Positions 17,484 through 25,405 of a DNA stretch of 40,303 bases are shown here, in pieces (position 1 is the first letter of the stretch; each line of letters opens with the position of its first letter). The translations under genes were made by a program, and so were the position numbers. Location of the stretch: positions 1 through 40,303 of the forward strand of contig CACXJE010000021.1 in assembly GCA_902767915.1 (NCBI GenBank), in the 5' to 3' direction. Source of the DNA: Oscillospiraceae bacterium (lineage in GTDB: Bacteria > Bacillota > Clostridia > Oscillospirales > Oscillospiraceae). The notes below the pieces were generated by a model. That model ran no database searches. It was not told the DNA's origin and worked only from the letters and a program-made list of their open reading frames with translations.

Positions 17484-17984
17484 CTATCGGCCGGGATGCA
17501 GGCGGCTCACCACCGCCTGGGCGGCCAGACCGGTGAACAGGCCCGTCACCATGCCGGACAGCAGCAGCACCGGCAGATAGCCGAACAGCTGGGGGGTCCG
17601 GCTGATGACCACAGCAGCTCCAAGCTGCCCCAGGTTGTGGAACATGGCCCCTACAACGCTGCCCACCCAGAGCTGTTTCGGCGTCAGCACGCATTTCAGC
17701 AGGCACATAATTCCCAGGCTCAGCAGACCTCCCGCCAGGGAATAGGCCAGGGCGCTGAGCTGACCGGTGAGCAGGGCGCTGAGCACCACCTTCACCAGCA
17801 GCACCGCCAGGGCCTCCCGCCGGCCGTATAGAAACAGCACGCAGACCACGATGACGTTGCCCAGACCCAGCTTCACCCCGGGCACCGGGATCGGCGGCGG
17901 GATCTGGTTCTCCACCAGAAAGAGGATCAGGGACACCGCAGTCAGCAGCGCCAGATATAAGAGCTTTTTCAGCTTCATCCGCAT
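17484..17984 (-). CDS. Gx transporter family membrane protein (heptaprenyl diphosphate synthase component I-like)
   Basis: 166 residues, nearly all hydrophobic, with about five membrane segments, the P-P-P-I-P-V-P-G-V-K-L-G-L-G-N signature and a later G-A-M-F-H-N-L-G-Q-L segment typical of the Hpre_diP_synt_I/Gx family. The older name implies prenyl diphosphate synthesis, but the S-component-like architecture suggests a substrate-binding membrane subunit of a transporter. Two in-frame starts, 17984 and 17978, compete; the GGGGG before them is better spaced for 17978. The CDF exporter gene ends 24 bp upstream on the same strand, so co-transcription is likely. Confidence 0.85.
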   Translation of the reverse strand: MRMKLKKLLYLALLTAVSLILFLVENQIPPPIPVPGVKLGLGNVIVVCVLFLYGRREALAVLLVKVVLSALLTGQLSALAYSLAGGLLSLGIMCLLKCVLTPKQLWVGSVVGAMFHNLGQLGAAVVISRTPQLFGYLPVLLLSGMVTGLFTGLAAQAVVSRLHPGR

Positions 17985-18008
17985 CCCCCGTCTTCTGTTG
18001 CCTGCTGC

Positions 18009-19109
18009 TTAATCACTCATATCGCTGTCCATGGCGATATAGATCTGATAGTCGGGATAGGCGGCCTTGATCTCCTCGCAGACGGTGGCATACAGCGCCT
18101 TCCGGTCCGGAGCCTCAAAGCCGACGACCAGGTCGAACCGGATCTCGTCGTCGTGCATGTGGAAGCCGTGGAGCTGCAGAATATGTTCATGGGACATGAC
18201 TCTGCGGCGGATATCCTCCCGCACCCGGGCGATTTCGTCGTCGGTGGTGTTGACGGAGTAGATGCTGATGCCTGTGAGAATGACCCCGTGCTTCTCCGCC
18301 ACCTTGTCGGTGATGTCCCGCTCCAGCTGATCCAGATCCGCCGCGGTCATGGTGTCGGGCACCTCAATATGGATCGAGCCCATCAGCATATCCGGGCCGT
18401 AGCTGTGCAGAATCAGATCATAGGCCCCGGAAACCTGCGGAAACTCCGCCACGGTCTTCTTGATCCCCAGGCTGAGCGCGCTGTCCACCCGCTCGCCGAG
18501 GATCCGGGAGAGGGTCTGCCGCAGCATATCAAAGCCGGATTTCAGAATCACAAGGGAGATCACTGCGCCGAGCCAGGCCTCCAGAGAGACCTTGGTCAGC
18601 AGGAAGATCACCGCGGCAACCAGGGTGGCCGCGGAAATGACGGCGTCGTTTCTGGCATCCTCGCCGGAGGCGATCAGGGAATCGGAGTTGACGGCTTTCC
18701 CGGTCTTCTTCACATAAAAGCTCAGGGCCAGCTTAACCACCACCGCCACGGAGATGATCACCAGGGCAGCTGTGCCGTAGTCCGGCTGTTCCGGATGGAT
18801 GATCTTCTTGACGGACTCCACCAGGGAGGTGATACCGGCATACAGGACGATGACCGCAATGATGGTGGCGGTGATGTACTCGGTCCGGCCGTGGCCGTAG
18901 GGATGCTTTTTGTCCGGCTTTCTGCCGGCCAGCTTGGTGCCGATGATGGTGATGACAGAGGACAGGGCGTCGGAAAGGTTGTTCACCGCGTCCAGCACCA
19001 CAGCAATGGAGTTGGACAGCAGACCCACAAAGGCCTTGAAGCCCGCCAGCAGCAGGTTGGCCAGGATGCCCAGAACACTCGTCCGCACAATGACTTTTTC
19101 TCGATTCAC
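18009..19109 (-). CDS. Cation diffusion facilitator transporter, MntE-like metal site
   Basis: 366 residues with the CDF plan: a membrane domain (to about 205) and a cytoplasmic ferredoxin-like dimerisation domain, plus an extra C-terminal segment. The transport site can be read from TM2 N43-N-L-S-D47 and TM5 D151-A-R-N-D155, an N-D/D-D set. Zinc exporters usually show H-D/H-D or D-D/H-D, whereas manganese exporters such as streptococcal MntE have N-D/D-D, so manganese efflux is the best inference. The start is a GTG at 19107-19109; no better ATG exists in frame. It is divergent from the TrmH gene and probably heads the CDF-Gx transcription unit. Confidence 0.9.
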   Translation of the reverse strand: MNREKVIVRTSVLGILANLLLAGFKAFVGLLSNSIAVVLDAVNNLSDALSSVITIIGTKLAGRKPDKKHPYGHGRTEYITATIIAVIVLYAGITSLVESVKKIIHPEQPDYGTAALVIISVAVVVKLALSFYVKKTGKAVNSDSLIASGEDARNDAVISAATLVAAVIFLLTKVSLEAWLGAVISLVILKSGFDMLRQTLSRILGERVDSALSLGIKKTVAEFPQVSGAYDLILHSYGPDMLMGSIHIEVPDTMTAADLDQLERDITDKVAEKHGVILTGISIYSVNTTDDEIARVREDIRRRVMSHEHILQLHGFHMHDDEIRFDLVVGFEAPDRKALYATVCEEIKAAYPDYQIYIAMDSDMSD

Positions 19110-19220
19110 TTCTCAATTCCGCCTTCCCGGTACCGGTTTTCAATCTCCACCGGACCTGGTTTGTTTTACAATCTCTATTCTATTATATTTCCCGGCAAAT
19201 TACAATCGGAAATTTTCATC

Positions 19221-19249
19221 TTGCATTCACGGAAAAATAATGCTATATT
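19221..19249 (+). promoter_or_regulatory. Probable extended -10 promoter for the TrmH methyltransferase gene
   Basis: TTGCAT (19221-19226), 17-bp spacer, TATATT (19244-19249) with TG one base before it. The -35 is poor but the extended -10 and the AT-rich setting support it. Confidence 0.45.
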
Positions 19250-19309
19250 GATTTAGAATACTATATTAGATGTATTTGCGCAGATTACCCCAAGGGGAGG
19301 TGTGGCCCG

Positions 19310-20065
19310 ATGGCAGAGTGGATCACCGCCAAGACCAATTCCACGATTCAGCACGTCAGAAAGCTGCTGGCCAGCCGGAAATATCGCTATGAATGCCGGG
19401 CCTTTGTGGCCGACGGCACCAAGCTGGTGGGCGAGGCCCTTCGCTGGGGGATCGGTGTGGAGGCTCTGATCCTGCGGGAGGGCGTGGAGTTCCCGGTGCC
19501 CCCGGGAATCCGGGAGATCCGGGTGCCCGAGGCCCTGATGAAGGATGTGTCCCGGATGGAAGCCCCCCAGGGCGTGCTGGCCCTGTGCCGGATGCCGGAG
19601 CCCCGGCCCCTGGCCCTCGAACCGGGCTGTCTGATCCTGGACGGGATCCAGGATCCCGGCAACCTGGGCACCATCCTCCGGGCAGCGGACGCCTTTGAAA
19701 TCCCCGTGGTCCTCACCGAGGGCTGCGCGGATCCCTATTCCGAAAAAACCGTCCGGGCCACCATGGGCGCCGTGTTCCGCACCCCGCCCCAGCAGGCGGA
19801 GGCGGAGGCCGTGCTGGCTCTGTGCCGGAAGCAGGGCATTCCCATCTGCGCCACCGCCCTGTCGGACCGGGCCGTAGACATCCGCAGCCTGGCACTGCAG
19901 AACTACGCTGTGGTCATCGGCAGCGAGGGCCAGGGCATCGGAGAAGCCTTTCTTGCCGCGGCGGACACGGAGGCCATCATCCCCATGTCCCCCCGGTGTG
20001 AGTCCCTGAACGCCGCTGTGGCCGCCACCGTAGTGCTGTGGGAGCTGAGAAGAGACCGTAAGTAA
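19310..20065 (+). CDS. TrmH/SpoU family RNA 2'-O-ribose methyltransferase
   Basis: 251 residues. An N-terminal substrate-binding segment (A-F-V-A-D-G-T-K-L-V-G-E) precedes the SPOUT domain with its three motifs: L-D-G-I-Q-D-P-G-N-L-G-T-I-L-R-A-A-D, V-I-G-S-E-G-Q-G-I, and I-P-M-S-P-R-C-E-S-L-N-A-A-V-A. These form the trefoil-knot S-adenosylmethionine site; the conserved N and R act in 2'-O methylation of rRNA or tRNA. The exact target is not determined. The ribosome binding site is GGGGAGGTG. Its stop codon TAA (20063-20065) lies inside the first unit of a period-7 repeat array, so the final lysine codon may be repeat-derived. Confidence 0.92.
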   Translation: MAEWITAKTNSTIQHVRKLLASRKYRYECRAFVADGTKLVGEALRWGIGVEALILREGVEFPVPPGIREIRVPEALMKDVSRMEAPQGVLALCRMPEPRPLALEPGCLILDGIQDPGNLGTILRAADAFEIPVVLTEGCADPYSEKTVRATMGAVFRTPPQQAEAEAVLALCRKQGIPICATALSDRAVDIRSLALQNYAVVIGSEGQGIGEAFLAAADTEAIIPMSPRCESLNAAVAATVVLWELRRDRK

Positions 20066-20139
20066 CAAGTTATAAGTAATAAGTAACAGGTAATTGGTTT
20101 GACTCGGATCCTTATTACTTATTACTTATTCCCTATTAC
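20060..20139. repeat. Period-7 tandem repeat with inverted copy, spanning the trmH stop codon
   Basis: Five near-identical heptads of consensus AAGTAAC/T (20060-20094) are followed, after a 17-bp centre, by four heptads of consensus TTATTAC (20112-20139), their inverse complement. The whole can fold as a long hairpin. The trmH stop is in the first unit. Confidence 0.85.
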
Positions 20140-20151
20140 TTTTGAAAAGCT

Positions 20152-21354
20152 ATGAATCACAATGCGTTATACTGGATCTGGCTGGCCGGAAGACCCGGCC
20201 TGGGCCCCATAAACTGCCGCCGCCTGTTGGAGCAGTTCGGCAGCGCGGAGGCTGTTTTTGAAGCAGATGCGGAGGCGCTGACCCGGGCCGGTGTGACGCC
20301 GGCTGCCGGGAAGGTGCTTGCAGATAAGGATCTGACGGCCGCCCGAGCTGTGCTGGAGGCCTGCAGGACGGCGGGGATCCGAACCCTGACCCTCAAGGAT
20401 CCCGCCTATCCCAACCGGCTGCGGCAGATCGTCGACGCGCCGGTGGTCCTCTACTGCGGAGGCAGCCTGCCGGAGCAGGACAGCCGGCCCTGCATCGGGC
20501 TGGTGGGCTCCCGGAAGGCGGACGAAGCCGGGCTTGCCGCCGCCCGCCGCCTGGGCTGGCAGATCGCCGGCTGCGGCGGGGTGGTGGTTACCGGAATGGC
20601 CAAGGGCGTGGACGCCATGGCTGCAAGAGGCGCGCTGGAGCAGGGCGGAACGGTCATCGGCGTGCTGGGCTGCGGGATCGACGTGGTCTATCCCAGGGAA
20701 AACGCCGCGCTGCTGCGGCAGGTGCGGGAGCAGGGCTGCCTGCTCTCGGAATATCCCCCCGGCACAAAGCCCAACGCCCGGCACTTCCCTGCCCGGAACC
20801 GGATCATCAGCGCCCTCTCCGACGGGGTCGTGGTGGTCCAGGCCACGGCGGCCAGCGGCGCGCTCATCACCGCCCGCTGGGCCGCCGATCAGGGCCGGGA
20901 CGTATTTGCGGTGCCCGGACCTGCCGAGGCGCCTCTGAGCCGGGGCTGCAATCAGCTGCTCCGGGAGGGGGCCATCCTCACGGAGTCCGGCTGGGATGTG
21001 CTGCGGGAGTACGAATACCGCTATCCCACCGCGGTCCGGGAATACCACGGCCGTCCCCCCGCGGCAGAGCTTTCGCCTGCCCTGAAGCCGGAGCCTCAAG
21101 GGCGGTCTGTGCCGCAATCCAAGCCCGTGCCCGCTCCCAGGCAGGAGGCCCGCAGGGCCCCGGACCTTTCCGGCTTTTCCCCGGACCAGCAGACCATTCT
21201 GCGGGCGCTGGAGGCAGGCCCCATGCAGCTGGACGAGCTGATCCACCGCACCGGCCTGCCGGCTGCCCGGATCCTGCCCCAGCTGACGCTGCTGCAAATG
21301 AAGAAAACCATCGCCTGCCAGCCCGGCAAGCGTTATTCCATTTTGAAACCGTAA
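20152..21354 (+). CDS. dprA: DNA processing protein DprA
   Basis: 400 residues. An N-terminal helical domain with G-L-G-P-I-N-C-R-R-L-L-E-x-F-G is followed by the DprA Rossmann-like core: G-L-V-G-S-R-K-A, V-V-T-G-M-A-K-G-V-D, G-C-G-I-D-V-V-Y-P-R-E-N, and F-P-A-R-N-R-I-I-S-A-L-S-D. The C-terminal region (about 341-400) is a winged-helix DprA module. DprA binds incoming single-stranded DNA and loads RecA during transformation; it is widespread even in bacteria not known to be competent. The ribosome binding site is weak (GAAAAG), and the upstream gap is filled by the heptad repeat. topA starts 16 bp downstream, the standard Firmicute order. Confidence 0.95.
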   Translation: MNHNALYWIWLAGRPGLGPINCRRLLEQFGSAEAVFEADAEALTRAGVTPAAGKVLADKDLTAARAVLEACRTAGIRTLTLKDPAYPNRLRQIVDAPVVLYCGGSLPEQDSRPCIGLVGSRKADEAGLAAARRLGWQIAGCGGVVVTGMAKGVDAMAARGALEQGGTVIGVLGCGIDVVYPRENAALLRQVREQGCLLSEYPPGTKPNARHFPARNRIISALSDGVVVVQATAASGALITARWAADQGRDVFAVPGPAEAPLSRGCNQLLREGAILTESGWDVLREYEYRYPTAVREYHGRPPAAELSPALKPEPQGRSVPQSKPVPAPRQEARRAPDLSGFSPDQQTILRALEAGPMQLDELIHRTGLPAARILPQLTLLQMKKTIACQPGKRYSILKP

Positions 21355-21369
21355 CCAGGAGGATCTTCC

Positions 21370-23706
21370 ATGTCGAAGCAAAACCCCGATCTCGTGATTG
21401 TGGAATCGCCTTCCAAGGCAAAAACCATTGGCAAATATCTGGGCCCTGCCTACCAGGTCAAGGCCTGTATGGGCCATCTGCGGGATCTGCCCAAGAGCAC
21501 CATGGGTGTGGATCTGGACCATGATTTCACCCCTGAATACATCCCCATGAAGGAAAAGGCCGAGCTGATCAAGGAGCTGAAGCGCTCCGCGGACAAGGCC
21601 GACACCGTCTATCTGGCAACCGACCCGGACCGGGAGGGCGAAGCCATCTCCTGGCACATCAAGGAGCTGCTCAAGCTGCCGGATCAGAAGACCCGCCGGG
21701 TCACCTTTAACGAAATCACCAAAAACGTGGTCACCAGGTCCATTGCCCAGCCCCGGGACATTGATCAGGATCTGGTAGACGCCCAGCAGGCTCGCCGGAT
21801 CCTGGACCGGATCGTGGGCTACCAGCTCTCTCCCCTGCTCTGGCGGAAGGTCCGCCGGGGCCTCTCCGCGGGCCGGGTCCAGTCTGTGGCCACCCGGATG
21901 GTGGTGGAGCGGGAAAACGAGATCCGCGCCTTTGTGCCGGAGGAATACTGGTCTCTGGACGTGACCCTCTCCTGTCTGGACAAGCCCGGAACCTTCGAGG
22001 CCCATTACCAGGGAGAGGAAAAGAAGCGCACCCTCCGCAGCGAGGCCGACGTACAGGCGATCATGGCAGACGTGGAGGGCCAGCTGTTCACCGTGGCGTC
22101 CATCAAGCAGGCGGACAAGCACCGTTCCCCTGCCCCTCCCTTCATCACCTCCACCCTGCAGCAGGAGGCTTCCCGGAAGCTGAACATGACCCCCAAGCGC
22201 ACCATGGCCATCGCCCAGCAGCTCTATGAGGGCGTGGACGTCAGCGGCCAGGGCACCGTGGGTCTCATCACCTATATGCGTACCGACTCCCTGCGTCTTT
22301 CTGAGGAGGCTGTTTCCGCTGCCCGGGGCTTTATCCAGGAGCGATACGGCAAGGGCTATTGCCCCGCCGCCGCCCGCCGGTTCAAAACCAAGGGCGCTGC
22401 CCAGGACGCCCATGAGGCCATCCGGCCCAGCGACGTCCGCCTGGACCCCGAGACCATCCAGAAGGATCTGACCAAGGACCAGTACCGGCTCTACAAGCTG
22501 ATCTGGAGCCGCTTTGTGGCCTGCCAGATGTCCAACGCCGTCTATGACACCGCCGCCATCGACACGGTCTGCAAGGGCCATGTTTTCCGCTCCAACCACC
22601 AGAGCCTGCGCTTCGCCGGCTTCCTGGCCGTCTATGAGGAGGGCCGGGACGAGGAGAGCGAGGAAAAAACCGACCTCCTGCCCGAGCTGCATGAGGGCGA
22701 GCAGGTCCGCCATCTCAAGAGCAAGCCCGAGCAGCACTTCACCCAGCCCCCCGCCCGTTACACCGAGGCCACTCTGGTTAAGGCCATGGAGGAAAAGGGC
22801 GTGGGCCGTCCCTCCACCTACGCCTCCATCGTTTCCACGATCCAGGAGCGGGAGTATGTGGTGAAAAAGGATAAGAAGCTGGAGCCCACCCCCCTTGGCG
22901 AGGTGGTGACCCAGCTGATGCTGGACCGGTTCACCGACGTCATCGACGTGGAGTTCACCGCCGGCATGGAGAACAAGCTGGACGAGGTGGAGGCCGGCAA
23001 GCTGCCCTACAAGCAGGTGCTGCGGGACTTCTACGCCGGCTTCCATCAGGAGATGGAGGCCGCCGAGGAAGCCCTGAAGGACACCCGCATCAAGGTGCCG
23101 GAGGAGGTCTCCAACGAGATCTGTGAGGTCTGCGGCCGGAACATGGTGGTCAAATTCGGCCGCTTCGGCAAGTTCCTGGCCTGCCCGGGCTATCCGGAAT
23201 GTAAAAACACCAAGCCCATCGTGGAGCACATGCCGGGCCGCTGCCCCAAGTGCGGCGCCGGGATGCTCAAGCGGAAATCCAAGAAGGGCTATACCTACTA
23301 TTCCTGCGAGACCGGCACGGAATGCGGCTTTATGACCTGGGACGTGCCCACGGATCAGGACTGCCCCGTCTGCGGCCAGACCATGTTCAAGCGCTCCGGC
23401 AAGGGCCGGATGAAGCCCTTCTGCATCAACGAAAAATGCGAGAACTTCCTGCCCGAGGACAAACGCGGCTACTATAAGCGGCCCCAGGCCGCGGACGCCG
23501 CCTCCGATGCCGAGGAAACAGGGAACGGGGAACAGGGAACAGAGGCCGAGGCCAAGGCTGCCCCGAAGAAAACGACGGCCAAAAAGACCTCCGCCAGGAA
23601 AACAACAGCGAAGAAAGCAGCGACTGCGAAGAAAGCAGCGACTGCGAAGAAAGCAGCGACTGCGAAGAAAACCGCGACGAAAAAGGGAACAAAGGCCGCG
23701 GAGTGA
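21370..23706 (+). CDS. topA: DNA topoisomerase I
   Basis: 778 residues, type IA enzyme that relaxes negative supercoils. The Toprim domain shows S-P-S-K-A-K-T-I near the start and T84-D85-P-D87-R-E89-G (metal ligands). The nucleophile is Y302 in G-L-I-T-Y-M-R-T-D-S. Three C-terminal zinc ribbons follow (about 585-700), each with paired C-x-x-C. The last 60 residues are unusual: an acidic, glycine/glutamate segment from a period-7 repeat and a lysine/alanine-rich tail built from 18-bp tandem repeats, resembling histone H1-like tails seen on some bacterial topoisomerases. The ribosome binding site AGGAGG lies 6 nt before the ATG. A hairpin-mosaic element follows 6 bp after the stop. Confidence 0.97.
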   Translation: MSKQNPDLVIVESPSKAKTIGKYLGPAYQVKACMGHLRDLPKSTMGVDLDHDFTPEYIPMKEKAELIKELKRSADKADTVYLATDPDREGEAISWHIKELLKLPDQKTRRVTFNEITKNVVTRSIAQPRDIDQDLVDAQQARRILDRIVGYQLSPLLWRKVRRGLSAGRVQSVATRMVVERENEIRAFVPEEYWSLDVTLSCLDKPGTFEAHYQGEEKKRTLRSEADVQAIMADVEGQLFTVASIKQADKHRSPAPPFITSTLQQEASRKLNMTPKRTMAIAQQLYEGVDVSGQGTVGLITYMRTDSLRLSEEAVSAARGFIQERYGKGYCPAAARRFKTKGAAQDAHEAIRPSDVRLDPETIQKDLTKDQYRLYKLIWSRFVACQMSNAVYDTAAIDTVCKGHVFRSNHQSLRFAGFLAVYEEGRDEESEEKTDLLPELHEGEQVRHLKSKPEQHFTQPPARYTEATLVKAMEEKGVGRPSTYASIVSTIQEREYVVKKDKKLEPTPLGEVVTQLMLDRFTDVIDVEFTAGMENKLDEVEAGKLPYKQVLRDFYAGFHQEMEAAEEALKDTRIKVPEEVSNEICEVCGRNMVVKFGRFGKFLACPGYPECKNTKPIVEHMPGRCPKCGAGMLKRKSKKGYTYYSCETGTECGFMTWDVPTDQDCPVCGQTMFKRSGKGRMKPFCINEKCENFLPEDKRGYYKRPQAADAASDAEETGNGEQGTEAEAKAAPKKTTAKKTSARKTTAKKAATAKKAATAKKAATAKKTATKKGTKAAE
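23518..23545 (+). repeat. Period-7 repeat inside topA
   Basis: Four heptads of consensus ACAGGGA lie within the coding frame and encode the linker between the last zinc ribbon and the lysine-rich tail. This unit contains no stop codon in the reading frames used, so it is tolerated in coding sequence. Confidence 0.75.
23611..23670 (+). repeat. 18-bp tandem repeat encoding the lysine/alanine tail of topA
   Basis: Three perfect copies of an 18-bp unit (23611-23664) and a partial fourth encode repeated K-K-A-A-T-A. The copies are identical at DNA level, implying recent expansion. Confidence 0.85.
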
Positions 23707-23712
23707 TTCCCT

Positions 23713-23908
23713 TGTAGGGACGAGCCCTGCTCGTCCGGTTTGCCGACGCGAAGCGAGTGCAAACGATCGTCCGGAGGGCGATATTCACGAACATCCGGAT
23801 TTGCCTGCGGCAAATTGCATTCGGTCCGAATGCCGGACAAGCAAGGCTTTAAGTGACGGCCCAAATCTCTGATTTGGCTGCCGGAACTTATGCAGAGCTG
23901 TCCCTACA
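23713..23908. repeat. Hairpin-mosaic repeat element bounded by TGTAGGGAC/GTCCCTACA
   Basis: The ends are inverted copies: TGTAGGGACGAGC on the left, GTCCCTACA on the right (interrupted by a nested element). Inside are several perfect mini-hairpins with 2-4 nt loops, including GGACGAGC/GCTCGTCC, ATTTGCC/GGCAAAT and GCATTCGG/CGAATGC. It fills the topA-trmFO gap. No open frame is supported. Confidence 0.8.
23849..23898 (+). mobile_element. 50-bp palindromic element nested in a host hairpin (copy 1)
   Basis: Begins TTAAGTGACGGCC and ends GCCGGAACTTATGCAGAGC, with a 7-bp apical stem CCAAATC/GATTTGG. It is flanked by ...GGACAAGCAAGGCT and TGTCCCTACA; removing it rejoins GGACAAGC-AAG-GCTTGTCC, a perfect hairpin. 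It shares both termini with the copy at 35586. Interpretation as a mobile element is inference from the restored empty site. Confidence 0.65.
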
Positions 23909-23929
23909 CGAAAAACGAGAAGTATGCCT

Positions 23930-25240
23930 ATGAACAACGATACATCAAGCGTAACGGTGGTGGGCGCTGGGCTTGCGGGAAGCGAGGCCGCCTGGCAGCT
24001 GGCCCAGCGGGGCCTGCAGGTCCGCCTGGTGGAAATGAAGCCTCTGAAAATGACCCCCGCCCATCACAGCCCGGACTTTGCGGAGCTGGTCTGCTCCAAC
24101 TCCCTGCGGGGAGACCGGCTGGAAAACGCCGTGGGGCTCCTCAAGGAGGAGCTGCGTCGGCTGGACAGTCTGATTCTCTCCTGCGCCGACGCCACAAAGG
24201 TGGAGGCCGGCGGCTGTCTGGCTGTGGACCGGCAGGGCTTTTCCCGGACGGTGACGGAGAAAATCCGCTCCCACCCCAACATCCGGGTGGAGGAGGCGGA
24301 GCTCACCGCCGTTCCCGAAGGGCCGGTCATCATCGCCACAGGCCCCCTGACCTCCGAGCCCCTGTCCGCCGCCATCGCGGACTACTTCGGCGGGGCCGGT
24401 TATCTGAACTTCTACGACGCTGCCGCGCCATTGGTGACTGCGGAGTCCATCGACATGGACCAGGCCTGGTTTGCCTCCCGGTACGACCGGGGAACTCCGG
24501 ATTATGTCAACTGTGCCATGGATGAGGCCCAGTACAAGGCCTTTGTCCGGGAGCTGGCCGCCGCCGAGGAGGCCCCGGTCCACGGCTTTGAGGACAAAAA
24601 GGTCTTTGAAGGCTGTATGCCGGTGGAGGTCATGGCCCGCCGGGGGGAGGACACCCTCCGCTACGGGCCCCTGAAGCCCGTGGGCCTGCCCGATCCCAAG
24701 ACCGGCAGAGATCCCTACGCGGTGGTCCAGCTGCGAAAGGACAACGCCGCCGGGACGGTGTATAACCTGGTGGGGTTCCAGACCCATCTCCGGTTCCCGG
24801 AGCAGAAACGGGTCTTTTCCATGATCCCGGCCCTGGCAAACGCGGAGTTCATCCGCTACGGGGTCATGCACCGGAACACCTTCCTCGATTCTCCCCGGCT
24901 GCTGGACCGGACCTATGCGGACCGGCGGAATCCCCTGGTGGCCTTCGCCGGGCAGATGACCGGGGTGGAGGGCTACGTGGAATCCACCGCCTCCGGGTAT
25001 TTGGCTGCGGTCTGCATGGCCGCCCGGCTCAAGGGCGAGCCGATCCCGGACTTCTCCCGGGAGACCGCCATCGGTGCGCTGGCCGCCTATATCAGCGATC
25101 CCTCCGTCACCGATTTCCAGCCGATGAACATCAACTTCGGTCTGCTGCCGCCCCTGGGCCGGAAGGTCAAGGGCAAAGCCGCGAAGAACCTGGCCATTGC
25201 CGAGCGTGCTCTTTCCGCCTTGGCGGAAATGAAAAAATGA
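23930..25240 (+). CDS. trmFO: Methylenetetrahydrofolate-tRNA-(uracil-5-)-methyltransferase TrmFO
   Basis: 436 residues, matching the family length. The FAD-binding N-terminus reads V-T-V-V-G-A-G-L-A-G-S-E-A-A, followed by the TrmFO signature C-S-N-S-L-R and, near the C-terminus, G-Q-M-T-G-V-E-G-Y-V-E-S and M-N-I-N-F-G-L-L-P-P. The enzyme makes ribothymidine at position 54 of tRNA using methylenetetrahydrofolate and reduced FAD. The topA-trmFO order is conserved in Firmicutes. Of two ATGs (23924, 23930) the second is correctly spaced (7 nt) from GAGAAG. The final M-K-K and stop codon are part of a period-8 repeat array. Confidence 0.96.
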   Translation: MNNDTSSVTVVGAGLAGSEAAWQLAQRGLQVRLVEMKPLKMTPAHHSPDFAELVCSNSLRGDRLENAVGLLKEELRRLDSLILSCADATKVEAGGCLAVDRQGFSRTVTEKIRSHPNIRVEEAELTAVPEGPVIIATGPLTSEPLSAAIADYFGGAGYLNFYDAAAPLVTAESIDMDQAWFASRYDRGTPDYVNCAMDEAQYKAFVRELAAAEEAPVHGFEDKKVFEGCMPVEVMARRGEDTLRYGPLKPVGLPDPKTGRDPYAVVQLRKDNAAGTVYNLVGFQTHLRFPEQKRVFSMIPALANAEFIRYGVMHRNTFLDSPRLLDRTYADRRNPLVAFAGQMTGVEGYVESTASGYLAAVCMAARLKGEPIPDFSRETAIGALAAYISDPSVTDFQPMNINFGLLPPLGRKVKGKAAKNLAIAERALSALAEMKK

Positions 25241-25362
25241 AAGAATGAAAACATGAAAAAATTATGGTATTTTTCATATCTCCGATATGAAAAATGAATT
25301 TCAAATCGTCCCGAAGGGACACCGCAATTCTTTCATTCTTTCATAGTTTCATTCTTTCATTC
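25229..25362. repeat. Period-8 repeat array with central hairpin and inverted copy, spanning the trmFO stop
   Basis: Four octads of consensus ATGAAAAA (25229-25260) encode the end of TrmFO and its TGA stop. A perfect hairpin follows (TTTTTCATATC/GATATGAAAAA, loop TCC, 25270-25294), then four octads of consensus TTTCATTC (25331-25362), the inverse complement of the left array. plsX starts 44 bp later. Confidence 0.85.
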
Positions 25363-25405
25363 AATACACAATACCCCCGATACATACAAAGGGAGGCACA
25401 GAAAT

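Noticed and set aside
19300-19325. tRNA-like 5' segment around the start of the TrmH gene
   Set aside because: Resembles the D-arm region of a tRNA but there is no anticodon or acceptor complement downstream; it is the ribosome binding site and first codons of the gene.
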